A stretch of DNA of 64,000 nt from Microbacterium stercoris. GTDB taxonomy: Bacteria; Actinomycetota; Actinomycetes; Actinomycetales; Microbacteriaceae. The notes beneath the pieces are model-generated. The model saw nothing but the letters and a program-made list of their open reading frames with translations, searched no databases and had not been told where the DNA came from. The translations under genes were made by a program, and so were the position numbers. Position 1 is the first letter of the stretch, and every line of letters starts with the position of its first letter. The stretch covers positions 353,544 through 417,543 of the forward strand of contig NZ_JAGFOA010000003.1 of assembly GCF_017592545.1 (NCBI RefSeq), in the 5' to 3' direction. This document shows positions 24,461-34,212 of this stretch, piece by piece.

Positions 24461-24483
24461 GGTCGCGCGACGTCGCCGACCGC
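24461..24483 (+). other. stem-loop between GH13 and binding-protein genes
   Basis: CGGTCG and CGACCG arms with an inner GCG/CGC pair and ACGT loop in the 69-nt gap. It could act as an attenuator or an mRNA end protector giving the binding-protein message a different level from GH13. Confidence 0.5.
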
Positions 24484-24501
24484 TCTCACCGAGGAGAAGA
24501 G

Positions 24502-25890
24502 ATGCACACCATCCGACGCCCGCTCGCGCTCGCCGCGGCGGGATCCATCGCCCTGGCACTGACAGCCTGCAGTGCCGGCACGGGCGGCGCCGACGACGGC
24601 GGCTCGGCCGACGGCAAGACGACCCTGCGCGTCGTCTCGCTGCTGCCCGGATCCGAGCAGGCCGCCATCGACGCCTTCAACGCGCAGGTCGAGGAGTTCG
24701 AGGCCGCGCACCCCGACATCGACGTGGTGCCCGAGGAGTACGAGTGGAAGGCCACGACCTTCGCGGCCCAGCTCGCGGGCGGCACGCTGCCCGATGTGTT
24801 CGAGATCCCCTTCACCGACGCGAAGACCCTGATCGAGAACGGCCAGCTCGCCGACATGGACGAGCAGTTCCACACCCTCGAGTACGCGGACCGGTTCAAC
24901 CCGGCGGTGCTCGAGGCGGGCTCGGGCGAGGACGGCAAGGTCTACGCCGTGCCCGCCAAGAACGTCTACGGCGTGGGCCTGCACTACAACCGCGCCCTGT
25001 TCGAGTCGGCGGGGCTCGACCCCGACGTCCCCCCGACGACGTGGGACGAGGTCGCCGAGTACGCGAAGAAGATCGCCGATGCGAACCCCGGCGTCGCCGG
25101 CTACATGCAGATGTCGCAGAACAACACGGGCGGCTGGCAGCTCACGGTCGCCTCGTACGCACGCGGCGGCCGGATGCAGGAGGTCGCGGACGACGGAACG
25201 GTCACCTCGACCCTCCACAACGACGGCACCGTCGAGGCGCTGGAGTGGCTGAAGGAGCGCCGCTGGGAGGACAACTCGCTCGGCGCGAACTTCCTGCTCG
25301 ACTGGGGCAGCATCAACGAGGCCTTCGCGGCCGGCCAGGTCGCGATGTTCACCTCGGGCTCGGACGTCTACACCTCGATGGTGCAGACCAACGCGCTCGA
25401 CCCGGCCGTCTACGGCCTGACGGCGCTCCCGCTCGACGGTGACGACGCGGGCGTCCTCTCCGGCGGCACTCTCGCCGGCGTGCCGGCGAACGCGTCCGAC
25501 GAGGTCAAGGACGCCGCGATCCAGTGGATCGACTTCTTCTACACGGCCAAGCTTGTCGACGAGGAGCGCGCCGTCGCCGACGCCGAGACGCTCGCCGCCG
25601 ACAACCAGCCGATCGGCACCCCTGTGCTGCCCATGTTCGACCAGGCGCAGTACGAGCAGAACCAGGAGTGGATCGCCGACTACATCAACGTGCCGCTCGA
25701 CCAGATGACGGGCTACACCGACAAGATGTTCGACCTGCCGCTCGTGGGCGAGTTCTCGCACAAGACGCAGGAGATCTACGCCCTCCTCGACCCGGTCGTG
25801 CAGGCCGTGCTCACCGACGAGAACGCCGACATCGACGCGCTGCTGAAGGCCGCCGACGAGCAGGCGCAGCAGTTGCTCGACGCGGAGTGA
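24502..25890 (+). CDS. maltose-type ABC transporter substrate-binding lipoprotein
   Basis: The 462-residue exported binding protein has a lipobox (LTAC, Cys about residue 18) and a family-1 solute-binding fold (LPDVFEIPFTDAKTLIENGQ region, YAVPAKNVYGVGLHYN). RBS GAGGAG lies 5-7 nt before ATG 24502. The permease genes follow at once (10 nt and 4-nt overlap). The MalR-like repressor and GH13 upstream point to maltose or malto-oligosaccharides. No ATPase gene is in the operon. It is distinct from the binding protein at 4443-5792. Confidence 0.87.
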   Translation: MHTIRRPLALAAAGSIALALTACSAGTGGADDGGSADGKTTLRVVSLLPGSEQAAIDAFNAQVEEFEAAHPDIDVVPEEYEWKATTFAAQLAGGTLPDVFEIPFTDAKTLIENGQLADMDEQFHTLEYADRFNPAVLEAGSGEDGKVYAVPAKNVYGVGLHYNRALFESAGLDPDVPPTTWDEVAEYAKKIADANPGVAGYMQMSQNNTGGWQLTVASYARGGRMQEVADDGTVTSTLHNDGTVEALEWLKERRWEDNSLGANFLLDWGSINEAFAAGQVAMFTSGSDVYTSMVQTNALDPAVYGLTALPLDGDDAGVLSGGTLAGVPANASDEVKDAAIQWIDFFYTAKLVDEERAVADAETLAADNQPIGTPVLPMFDQAQYEQNQEWIADYINVPLDQMTGYTDKMFDLPLVGEFSHKTQEIYALLDPVVQAVLTDENADIDALLKAADEQAQQLLDAE

Positions 25891-25900
25891 CCGCCGCATC

Positions 25901-26824
25901 GTGAGCACCTCGTCTCCGGCGTCCCGTCGCCGCGGAGCCCGCTCGTGGCTCCGCGGCGACGGGGTGCACTCCCTCGTCTTCCTCCTGCCGCTCCTTCTGG
26001 TCTTCGGCGTCTTCTCGTGGTTCCCGATCCTGCGGTCCGTGGTGATGAGCCTGCAGAAGACCAACCTCGTCGCACCGCCCGAGTGGGTCGGCATCGACAA
26101 CTTCGCCTACGTGCTCAACGACCCGCTGCTGCCGGTGGCCGTGGGCAACACCCTGTGGTTCGCGTTCCTCGCGCTGCTCATCGGCTTCCCCGTGCCGCTC
26201 ATCGCGGGCGTGCTGATGAGCGAGGTGCGCCGTCTGCGGGGCCTCTACTCCGCGCTGGCGTACCTGCCCGTGGTGGTGCCGCCGGTCGTCTCGGTGCTGC
26301 TGTGGAAGGTGTTCTACAACGGCAGCCCCACCGGCGTCTTCAACACGATCCTCGGATGGGTGGGCCTCGGCCCCTTCCCCTGGCTGCAGGATCCGGACAC
26401 CGCCATGCCGTCGCTGGTGCTCGCGGCGACCTGGGCCGGTGCGGGCGGCACGATCATCATCTACCTGGCCGCCCTGCTGTCGGTGCCGGCCGAGCTGTAC
26501 GATGCGGCCGAGGTGGACGGCGCCGGGGTGTGGCGCAAGATCTGGCACGTGACGCTGCCGCAGCTGCGCGGAGTCGTCTTCATCACGCTGATCCTGCAGA
26601 TCATCGCCACGGCGCAGGTGTTCCTCGAGCCGTACCTGTTCACCGGCGGCGGCCCCGCGAACGCGACGCTGACGATCCTGCTGCTGATCTACCGCTACGC
26701 GTTCGAGAACTCGCTCGGCGGCAACTACGGTGCCGCGACGGCACTGTCGCTCATGCTCGCCGCGGTGCTCGCCCTGTTCAGCGCCCTCTACTTCCGCCTC
26801 ACCAAGTCCTGGAGCCAGTCATGA
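25901..26824 (+). CDS. sugar ABC transporter permease, MalF type
   Basis: The 307-residue membrane protein has six predicted spans and the EAA loop DAAEVDGAGVWRKIW followed by TLPQLRG. GTG 25901 starts 10 nt after the binding-protein stop without a clear RBS and gives the usual short Arg-rich cytoplasmic tail before span 1. The stop overlaps the next permease start (ATGA). It forms the channel with the MalG-type subunit. Confidence 0.9.
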   Translation: MSTSSPASRRRGARSWLRGDGVHSLVFLLPLLLVFGVFSWFPILRSVVMSLQKTNLVAPPEWVGIDNFAYVLNDPLLPVAVGNTLWFAFLALLIGFPVPLIAGVLMSEVRRLRGLYSALAYLPVVVPPVVSVLLWKVFYNGSPTGVFNTILGWVGLGPFPWLQDPDTAMPSLVLAATWAGAGGTIIIYLAALLSVPAELYDAAEVDGAGVWRKIWHVTLPQLRGVVFITLILQIIATAQVFLEPYLFTGGGPANATLTILLLIYRYAFENSLGGNYGAATALSLMLAAVLALFSALYFRLTKSWSQS

Positions 26825-27756
26825 CCGCCGTCGTCGCCCCGCCCCGCGGATCGATCCGCCGGCGGCGCCCCGCCTCGGACGAGGAGCGCGGCGCCGTCTC
26901 GGAGGCCGACTGGCGGCGCCCGTCGGTGCGATGGACGCTCGGCACCTCGCACGTGCTGCTGCTGGTGCTGCTCGTCGTCGCCGGCCTCGGCCCGATGCTG
27001 CTGCTGGCGAAGTTCGCGATCACGCCCACCGCCGACATCCTGCGCGAGCCGCTCGCCGTCTTCCCGAACGGCTTCGCGTGGGAGAACCTCGGCAAGGCGT
27101 GGAACGACGTGCAGATCAGCCGGTACTTCCTCAACACCGTGTGGCTCGCGCTGGGATCGTGGGCCTCCCAGATGCTCGTGGCCACCACGGGCGGCTACGT
27201 GCTGAGCGTGCTGCGTCCCCGGTACGGCCGCATCGTCGAGGGCCTGGTGCTGTCGACCATGTTCATCCCGTCGATCGTGCTGCTGGTGCCGCTGTACCTG
27301 ACGATCCTGGATCCGCCGCTGCTGGGTCAGTCGATGATCAACAGCTTCTGGGCCGTGTGGCTGCCCGCCGGAGCCAGCGCGTTCAACGTGCTGCTCGTGC
27401 GCCGCTTCTTCGACACGCTCCCGAGGGAGGTGTTCGAGGCTGCGCGCATGGACGGTGCGGGTCCGTACCGCATCTTCCTGCTGATGGTCCTGCCCATGTC
27501 GAAGCCGATCCTCGGAGTGGTGTCGGTGTTCGCCATCATCGCCAGCTGGAAGGACTTCCTCTGGCCGCTGCTGGTGCTGAAGGATCCGTCGATCCAGCCG
27601 CTCTCGGTGCGGCTGCCGGCCATCGCGGGATCGACCGAGCTGGGGGTGTTCCTCGCGGCGCTCGCGATCGCGACGCTGATCCCGGTCGCGCTGTTCCTGC
27701 TGTTCCAGCGCACCTTCCTCGCGAGCGCGGGGCTGGGGGGCGCCGTCAAGGGCTGA
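26821..27756 (+). CDS. sugar ABC transporter permease, MalG type
   Basis: The 311-residue inner-membrane permease has an unusually long cytoplasmic N-terminus (about 45 residues, Arg-rich) before the first span, six spans in all, and the EAA loop EAARMDGAGPYRIFL leading to VLPMSKP. It ends in GGAVKG as MalG homologues do. ATG 26821 overlaps the previous stop by 4 nt. The missing ATPase is probably the MsmK-type protein encoded at 59631-60728. No clear terminator follows; the next gene has its own promoter-like TAGGCT. Confidence 0.9.
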   Translation: MTAVVAPPRGSIRRRRPASDEERGAVSEADWRRPSVRWTLGTSHVLLLVLLVVAGLGPMLLLAKFAITPTADILREPLAVFPNGFAWENLGKAWNDVQISRYFLNTVWLALGSWASQMLVATTGGYVLSVLRPRYGRIVEGLVLSTMFIPSIVLLVPLYLTILDPPLLGQSMINSFWAVWLPAGASAFNVLLVRRFFDTLPREVFEAARMDGAGPYRIFLLMVLPMSKPILGVVSVFAIIASWKDFLWPLLVLKDPSIQPLSVRLPAIAGSTELGVFLAALAIATLIPVALFLLFQRTFLASAGLGGAVKG

Positions 27757-27816
27757 GCGGCGACGCCGTCGGTCTAGGCTCGACTCGCCGTCACCGTCTC
27801 GTGCCTGGAGGAAACA

Positions 27817-28713
27817 ATGACCTGGCGCTTCGCCCTTCTCGTGGCCCCCGTCGACGCCGCGGACACCCGCACCGACTTCTCCGGCACCCTGTCGGTGATC
27901 GATCCGGATGCGCCCGCGCTGAGCGTGGGCGAGCTGAGCACGCAGCGCGGCGACGGCATCTTCGAGACCATCGGCGTCGTCGACGGCCACCCGCAGGAGG
28001 TGCAGGCGCACCTCGAACGTCTCGCGCATTCAGCCCGCCTCTGCGACCTCCCGGCGCCGAACCTGTCGCAGTGGCGGGCGGCCGTCGACCGCGCCGCGGC
28101 GGAATGCCCGGCGGGGGAGAGCGCGATCAAGCTCCTGCTCAGCCGCGGCGTCGAACGCGTCGCGACGGGCCTCGAGGGCCCGACGGCCTGGGTCACGGCC
28201 TCGCCCGCCGCCGACTTCACGCGGGCGCGTGCCGAGGGCATCCGGGTCGCCACCCTCGATCGCGGCCTCGATTCGGGCGCCGCCGTGCGCGCGCCCTGGC
28301 TGCTGCTGGGGGCCAAGACCCTCTCGTACGCGGTCAACATGGCCGCGCTGCGCGAGGCGCACCGTCGAGGCGCGGATGACGCGATCTTCCTCGCGAGCGA
28401 CGGCTACGTGCTCGAGGCGCCCACGGCCTCGGTCATCCTGCGTCGCGACGATCGCTTCATCACGCCCGAGCCCACGGGCGGCATCCTGCAGGGAACCACC
28501 CAGCTCAGCCTCTTCGACTGGCTCGAGGAGAACGGCCACTCCACCGACTACGAGCACGTGCCCGCCGGATCGCTCGCCGACGCCGACGGCCTGTGGCTCG
28601 TCTCGAGCGTGCGCCTGGCCGCGCCGGTCACACACCTCGACGGTCGGGAGATGCCGGTCGACGCCGAGCTCACCGCCGCGATGAACGCCTACCTGCTGAG
28701 CCCGCGCGACTAG
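27817..28713 (+). CDS. pabC: aminodeoxychorismate lyase / class IV PLP-dependent lyase
   Basis: The 298-residue PLP fold-type IV enzyme cleaves 4-amino-4-deoxychorismate to p-aminobenzoate and pyruvate in folate synthesis. The PLP lysine is Lys167 in LLLGAKTLSYAVNM. The segment DDAIFLASDGYVLEAPTASV and the TGGILQGTTQ loop are class IV signatures. Branched-chain or D-amino-acid aminotransferases share the fold, so pabC is favoured but not proven. RBS GGAGGAA precedes ATG 27817, with TAGGCT about 45 nt upstream. It is convergent with nagA, overlapping it by 4 nt (CTAG). Confidence 0.8.
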   Translation: MTWRFALLVAPVDAADTRTDFSGTLSVIDPDAPALSVGELSTQRGDGIFETIGVVDGHPQEVQAHLERLAHSARLCDLPAPNLSQWRAAVDRAAAECPAGESAIKLLLSRGVERVATGLEGPTAWVTASPAADFTRARAEGIRVATLDRGLDSGAAVRAPWLLLGAKTLSYAVNMAALREAHRRGADDAIFLASDGYVLEAPTASVILRRDDRFITPEPTGGILQGTTQLSLFDWLEENGHSTDYEHVPAGSLADADGLWLVSSVRLAAPVTHLDGREMPVDAELTAAMNAYLLSPRD

Positions 28714-29765
28714 AGCTTCGCGGCCCTGCCGCCGGAGATCCCCACGGCCAGCGGGGGCACCGCCATGCCCAGCGCCCGCGACGGGGCGAGTGCCGTGAGC
28801 TCGACGATGAGGGCCGGATCCGCGCCGCGCGCGAGCAGACGGTTCACCGCATCCGAGACGGACGAGGTGGATCCCGCGATCGCGCCATCCGCCGTGAGCG
28901 CGAGACCGTCTCGCACCGTCACCGGCGAGCCGGCGAGGGTGTAGGCGCCGTCGCCGAGCCCCGCCGCCGCCATCGCGTCCGAGACGAGCAGGGCGCGGCC
29001 CGCGCACTCCCGCAGGGCGAGGTCGATCACCCGGTCGTCGAGGTGCTCGCCGTCGCCGATCAGCTCGACCGAGAGCCGCGCGTCGCTGAGCGCGACGCCG
29101 ACCGGCCCGGGGGAGCGATGGTGCAGCGGCGGCATCCCGTTGAAGAGGTGCGTCACGACGGACGCGCCACGGTCGACCGCCTGTGCCACGACGTCGGTCG
29201 AGGCCTCGGTATGGCCGATGGCGACGCGCACGCCGGCCGCCACGAGCGCGGGGATGACCTCGAGGGCGCCCGGGAGCTCGGGTGCCAGGGTGATCATGCG
29301 CACGGTCCCGTCGCCCGCCTCCAGCAGACGGTCGATCTCGGGGCGCGACGGCGCTCGCAGCAGCGCCGGATTGTGGGCGCCGCGGCGCCCCTCGCTGAGG
29401 AACGGCCCCTCCAGGTGGAGGCCCGCGAGCAGGCCCTCGCGCACCATCGGCGCGAGCTCGGCGAGGCGCAGGCCGGTGTCGTCCACGGTGCCGGTGGCGA
29501 GCGAGGCGACGAGCGACGTGGAGCCGCGCGAGGCGTGCCACGCGATCGCGAGGGACGGATCCGAGCCGACGGTCGCGAAGTCGAGACCGCAGGCGCCGTG
29601 GACGTGGACGTCGACGAAGCCGGGCACGATCGCATCGACGCGGTGGCGCGCCGTGGACAGCACACCCGAACCGCGCTCGACCACGCGCCCGTGCGACACC
29701 CGCACCCAGCCGGGACCGTCCGATCCGGATCCGTCGATCACCCGATCCGCCGCGATCACTGTCAT
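28710..29765 (-). CDS. nagA: N-acetylglucosamine-6-phosphate deacetylase
   Basis: Removes acetate from GlcNAc-6-phosphate in amino-sugar recycling. The 351-residue amidohydrolase has the metal motif DVHVHG, HLEGPFLSE, AIGHTEAS, VTHLFNGMPP and the catalytic Asp in LLVSDAMAAAG. Length is slightly short for the family (about 380), mainly in the N-terminal beta domain. ATG 29765 lies 6 nt after CAGGAT, and the surrounding 18 bases equal those at the ppk start. No nagB is next to it. Confidence 0.9.
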   Translation of the reverse strand: MTVIAADRVIDGSGSDGPGWVRVSHGRVVERGSGVLSTARHRVDAIVPGFVDVHVHGACGLDFATVGSDPSLAIAWHASRGSTSLVASLATGTVDDTGLRLAELAPMVREGLLAGLHLEGPFLSEGRRGAHNPALLRAPSRPEIDRLLEAGDGTVRMITLAPELPGALEVIPALVAAGVRVAIGHTEASTDVVAQAVDRGASVVTHLFNGMPPLHHRSPGPVGVALSDARLSVELIGDGEHLDDRVIDLALRECAGRALLVSDAMAAAGLGDGAYTLAGSPVTVRDGLALTADGAIAGSTSSVSDAVNRLLARGADPALIVELTALAPSRALGMAVPPLAVGISGGRAAKL

Positions 29766-29792
29766 GCGGCCATCCTGCCGTACGAACGCGAA

Positions 29793-29818
29793 ACGACCCC
29801 GCCTGAGGGCGGGGTCGT
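29793..29818 (-). terminator. pstB terminator
   Basis: ACGACCCCGCC (29793-29803) pairs with 29808-29818 through a TGAG loop, just after the pstB stop on the minus strand, and is followed by TTTCGC. Confidence 0.75.
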
Positions 29819-29838
29819 GCGCGCTGCGGGGGCGTGGA

Positions 29839-30618
<780 letters not shown>

Positions 30619-30650
30619 CAGGTTCTCTTTCGCAGTCTCTGGGGTTCGGG

Positions 30651-31736
30651 TCAGCGGCCGGTCATCTTCGGCGCGAAGATCTTGGCGATCACACGCGCGC
30701 CGAGGTTGAGCACCATGACGATGAAGATGAGGGTCAGGGCCGCGGCCCATGCACGGTCGAGGTACGCCTGGACGTCCACACCGGGCTGGTCGTAGCTGAT
30801 GAACGCGAACACGGGCAGCGTCATCATCGGGTCGTCGAACAGGTTCACGTTGAGGTTCGGCGTGATGCCGGCGGTGAGCACAAGGGGCGCCGTCTCGCCG
30901 ATGACGCGCGAGATCGACAGCATGATGGTCGTCGTGATGCCGGTGACGGCCGTGGGCAGCACGACCTTCACGATCGTCAGCCAGCGCGGCACGCCGAGCG
31001 CGTACGACGCCTCGCGCAGCTCGTTGGGCACGATGCGCAGCATCTCCTCGGTTCCGCGCACGACGACCGGGATCATCAGCACGCTGAGCGCGAGCGCGCC
31101 CATGAAGCCGAACGAGACGCCCGGACCGAGGATGAGCGAGAACACCGCGTAGATGAACAGACCCGCGACGATCGAGGGGATGCCCGTCATGACGTCGACG
31201 AGGAAGGTGATGATCTTCGCGATGCGGCCGTTGGCGCCGTACTCGACGAGATAGATCGCGGTCATGATGCCGATCGGCACCGAGATCAGGGCGGCCACCA
31301 GCGTGATGAGCACCGTGCCCCAGATGGCGTGCACGGCGCCGCCGCCGGCGCCGACGATGTTGCGCATCGAGAAGCTGAAGAACTCGCCGTCCATGCGGGT
31401 GAGGCCGTTGACGACCACCGTGAACAGCAGCGAGACGAGCGGGATGAGCGCGAGCACGAAGGCGCTCGCGACGAGCGCCGTCATCAGGCGGTCGGTGGCG
31501 TGGCGGCGGCTCTCGGCGATGCTCGAGACGACCGTGATCGCGATCAGGTAGATCACCATGCCCAGCAGGAGCGTGCCGGCGATGTTGAACTCCGCGAGGT
31601 CACCCGAGGTGTTCAGCAGCGCGAAGAGCACCCCCGAGACGAACATCGAGAACGCGAGAAGGATCCACGGCATGCTCTTGGGCAGGTGCCCCGAGGTCAG
31701 CTGGGAGATCGGGCGGGAGGGCGCGACGGCGGTCAT
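30651..31736 (-). CDS. pstA: phosphate ABC transporter permease PstA
   Basis: The 361-residue membrane protein has an N-terminal pair of spans plus the six-span permease core, with [18 protein letters not shown] and the EAA-type loop [17 protein letters not shown]. The longer N-terminal region (about 90 residues with two hydrophobic stretches) is common in actinobacterial PstA. ATG 31736 shares a base with the pstC stop (TGATG), so translation is coupled. Confidence 0.94.
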   Translation of the reverse strand: MTAVAPSRPISQLTSGHLPKSMPWILLAFSMFVSGVLFALLNTSGDLAEFNIAGTLLLGMVIYLIAITVVSSIAESRRHATDRLMTALVASAFVLALIPLVSLLFTVVVNGLTRMDGEFFSFSMRNIVGAGGGAVHAIWGTVLITLVAALISVPIGIMTAIYLVEYGANGRIAKIITFLVDVMTGIPSIVAGLFIYAVFSLILGPGVSFGFMGALALSVLMIPVVVRGTEEMLRIVPNELREASYALGVPRWLTIVKVVLPTAVTGITTTIMLSISRVIGETAPLVLTAGITPNLNVNLFDDPMMTLPVFAFISYDQPGVDVQAYLDRAWAAALTLIFIVMVLNLGARVIAKIFAPKMTGR

Positions 31737-32725
31737 CAGTTGGCTCCGGAGAACTCGGCTCGGCGGGCCACGATCCAGCGCGCGAGGAAGTTGACGGCGA
31801 AGGTCACCACGAACAGGATCAGACCCGCCGCGACCAGGGTGGCGGTGCCGTCGCCGTGCGCCTCGGGGAAGCGCAGCGCGATGGTGGCGGGGATCGTCGA
31901 CGGGTTGACCGTGCTCAGCAGCTGGAAGGTCACGAGCGACGACGGCGCGAGCACCATCGCGACGGCCATGGTCTCGCCGAGCGCGCGGCCGAGGCCGAGC
32001 ATGGCGCCGGACACGATGCCGGAGCGGGCGAAGGGGAGCACCGCCATCCGGATCATCTCCCAGCGGGTCGCGCCGAGGGCCAAGGCGGCCTCCTCGTGCA
32101 GCTTCGGGGTCTGCAGGAAGATCTCACGGCAGATGGCCGTCATGATCGGCAGGATCATCACGGCCAGAACGAGGGCGGCGGTCAGGATCGTCTTGCCCGA
32201 GCCCGACGGCGCGGTGCCCTCGTCGACGGCGAAGATCGGGATCCAGCCGAGGTTCTGGTTCAGCCACTTGTAGAACGGCACGAGCACGGGGGCGAAGGTG
32301 AGCGCGCCCCACAGGCCGAACACGACCGACGGCACGGCCGCGAGCAGGTCGATGACGTAGCCGATGACGCCGGCGAGCTTGCGCGGCGCGTAGTGCGAGA
32401 TGAACAGGGCGATTCCGAGCGCGATCGGCGTCGCGACGACGAGCGCGATCGCCGCGGCCCAGACGGTTCCGAAGACGATGGGGCCCACCCACGTCCAGAA
32501 CGACTCGCCCTTGAGGATGTTGTTGTCGGTCGTGTCGGACTGGAACGCCGGCAGCGACTGGATCACGAGGAACAGCGCGACCGCGGCCAGCGTGACCAGG
32601 ATGACGATGCCCGATCCGAGCGCGGTGCCCGAGAAGATGCGGTCGCCGAGGCGCTTGACGGCCTTCGGTGGCGTGCCCGGCGCTGCGGCGGCGGTGGCCG
32701 GCGGCTCGGTCATGGTCGTGGTCAT
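31736..32725 (-). CDS. pstC: phosphate ABC transporter permease PstC
   Basis: The 329-residue membrane protein pairs with PstA to form the phosphate channel. It contains FGLWGALTFAPVL, the EAA-type loop HEEAALALGATRWEMI and LGRALGETMAVAMVLA. The start may be ATG 32725 or 32713; the first is better placed from GAGGAG. A 13-bp stem-loop precedes it in the 166-nt gap after pstS. Confidence 0.94.
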   Translation of the reverse strand: MTTTMTEPPATAAAAPGTPPKAVKRLGDRIFSGTALGSGIVILVTLAAVALFLVIQSLPAFQSDTTDNNILKGESFWTWVGPIVFGTVWAAAIALVVATPIALGIALFISHYAPRKLAGVIGYVIDLLAAVPSVVFGLWGALTFAPVLVPFYKWLNQNLGWIPIFAVDEGTAPSGSGKTILTAALVLAVMILPIMTAICREIFLQTPKLHEEAALALGATRWEMIRMAVLPFARSGIVSGAMLGLGRALGETMAVAMVLAPSSLVTFQLLSTVNPSTIPATIALRFPEAHGDGTATLVAAGLILFVVTFAVNFLARWIVARRAEFSGAN

Positions 32726-32814
32726 GCGGGGGTCCCACTCCTCAGAGGCTCGGGTTCAGCAAGGGAAACGCGGGTGGTGCGGGCCGGCCCCTGCCGGGGC
32801 CGTGACGGGCCGGA

Positions 32815-32863
32815 GCCCTCGCGCTCCTCGAGGATGAGGATCCCACGAGGGGAGCGCGAGGGC
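32815..32863 (-). terminator. stem-loop between pstS and pstC (partial terminator or mRNA stabiliser)
   Basis: GCCCTCGCGCTCC (32815-32827) pairs perfectly with 32851-32863 around a 23-nt loop, in the pstS-pstC gap. Such a structure after the binding-protein gene often yields more pstS than pstCAB message. Confidence 0.6.
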
Positions 32864-32891
32864 ACCGGCTTCGTCGTTCAGGCGATCAGGA

Positions 32892-34007
32892 TCACTCCGT
32901 GACGATCGCGTCGATCGCGGTCGCGACCTTCTCGATCAGGCCGGCCGAGAGGGGAGCGGCACCGGCGGCCTCGGCGGCGACCTGCTGGCCCTCCTCCGAG
33001 GTGACGTACTGCAGGTAGCCCTTGACCAGGGAGGCGACCTCGGCGTCCTCGTACTCGACGCAGCCGATCAGGTACGAGACGAGCGCGATCGGGTACGAGC
33101 CGGCGGGAGCGGCGGCCGGGTCGACGGCGAAGGCGAGGTCGTGAGCGGCACGGCCCTCCTCGAGCGGCGAAGCCTCGACGAGCGCCGCGGCGGCCTCGGC
33201 CGAGTACGGGATGAACTCGTCGCCGTTCTTCACGGCCACGGAGCCGAGGTCCGAGGTGCGCGACGCGTCGGCGAAGCCGATGTAGCCCTCGCCGGCCTTG
33301 ATCGCGTCGACGACACCCGAGGTGCCGTCGGCGCCCTCACCCGACTGCAGCGGCCACTCGTCGGAGGGCTCGTAGGTCCAGACCGACGGCGCCGTGGCGG
33401 CGAGGTAGCTCTGGAAGGTCTCCTGCGTGCCCGAGGCGTCGGCGCGGTGGACGGGCGTGATGATCGTGTCGGGCAGCTCGACGCCCTCGTTCAGCGCGGC
33501 GATCGCCGGGTCGTTCCAGGTCGTGATCTTGCCCGAGAAGATCTTGGCGATCGTGTCGGCGTCGAGGTTGAGCTCCTTGATGTCGCCCAGGTTGAAGGCG
33601 ACCGCGATGGGCGAGATGTAGTTCGGCACCTCGACGATGTCGTCCGAGGCGCAGGCGCCGAAGCCGCCCTCCTCGATCTCCTCGATCTTGAACGCACGGT
33701 CGGAGCCGATGAAGTCGGAGGCGCCCGCCTTGAAGTTGTCGCGGCCGACACCCGAGCCGGTGGCCTCGTAGAGCACGTTGGCGTCGGCGTTCGCGGTCTG
33801 GAAGCCGGCGACCCAGGCCTCCTGGGCCGAACCCTGCGAGGAGGCGCCCGTGGCGTCGATCGTGCCGGAGAGCGAGGTGGTCTCGGCTCCGTTGTCGGCC
33901 GGGGCGCTGTCGGCGGGAGCGGCGGTCTCGTTGGCTGCGCAGCCGGCGAGCGTGAAGGCGGCGACGGCGCCGAGAGCGGCGATGGTCGAGAAGCGGGTGA
34001 TCTTCAC
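32892..34007 (-). CDS. pstS: phosphate-binding lipoprotein PstS
   Basis: The 371-residue lipoprotein (lipobox LAGC, Cys about residue 23) binds inorganic phosphate for PstCAB. The segments SGTIDATGASSQGSAQEAW, GVGRDNFKAGASDFIGSD and HRADASGTQETF form the phosphate-binding pocket of the family. The start is GTG 34007 with only a weak GGA upstream. A PHO-box-like array and -10 TACGTT lie 60-120 nt upstream, so it should be induced by phosphate starvation through the SenX3-RegX3 pair encoded at 46.4-48.3 kb. Confidence 0.95.
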   Translation of the reverse strand: MKITRFSTIAALGAVAAFTLAGCAANETAAPADSAPADNGAETTSLSGTIDATGASSQGSAQEAWVAGFQTANADANVLYEATGSGVGRDNFKAGASDFIGSDRAFKIEEIEEGGFGACASDDIVEVPNYISPIAVAFNLGDIKELNLDADTIAKIFSGKITTWNDPAIAALNEGVELPDTIITPVHRADASGTQETFQSYLAATAPSVWTYEPSDEWPLQSGEGADGTSGVVDAIKAGEGYIGFADASRTSDLGSVAVKNGDEFIPYSAEAAAALVEASPLEEGRAAHDLAFAVDPAAAPAGSYPIALVSYLIGCVEYEDAEVASLVKGYLQYVTSEEGQQVAAEAAGAAPLSAGLIEKVATAIDAIVTE

Positions 34008-34069
34008 TGTGTGTCCGTTTCGATTCGGGATTCTTGGGACGTGCCGACCTCGACGTGGGGCACACGAGG

Positions 34070-34124
34070 AACGTAGGAGGGGCTGGTGAAGAGACTGCGC
34101 TGTGGCGGTTAACAGAAGGTGAAC
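34070..34124 (-). promoter_or_regulatory. PHO box and promoter of pstS
   Basis: On the minus strand GTTCACC (34118-34124) and GTTAACC (34107-34113) are direct repeats at 11-nt spacing; a third copy, CTTCACC (34085-34091), lies 22 nt further in the same phase. A -10-like TACGTT lies at 34070-34075. The pattern matches the PHO boxes of Streptomyces PhoP and fits RegX3 control. Confidence 0.75.
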
Positions 34125-34145
34125 GCCCTGTCTCGATCACGCATA

Positions 34146-34185
34146 AAGCCCGGAATACCGCGCATTTCGCGCGGATTCCGGGCTT
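34146..34185 (-). terminator. mutT1 terminator
   Basis: AAGCCCGGAAT (34146-34156) and its complement (34175-34185) flank a further CCGCGC/GCGCGG stem. It follows the mutT1 stop on the minus strand and shields the pstS promoter from read-through. Confidence 0.75.
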
Positions 34186-34212
34186 GCTGAGCGAGAGCCG
34201 AGAACGGCCGGA

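Noticed and set aside
22783..26100. Minus-strand frame opposite GH13 and the binding protein
   Set aside because: No recognisable domain, and all catalytic and lipobox motifs lie in the plus-strand genes.
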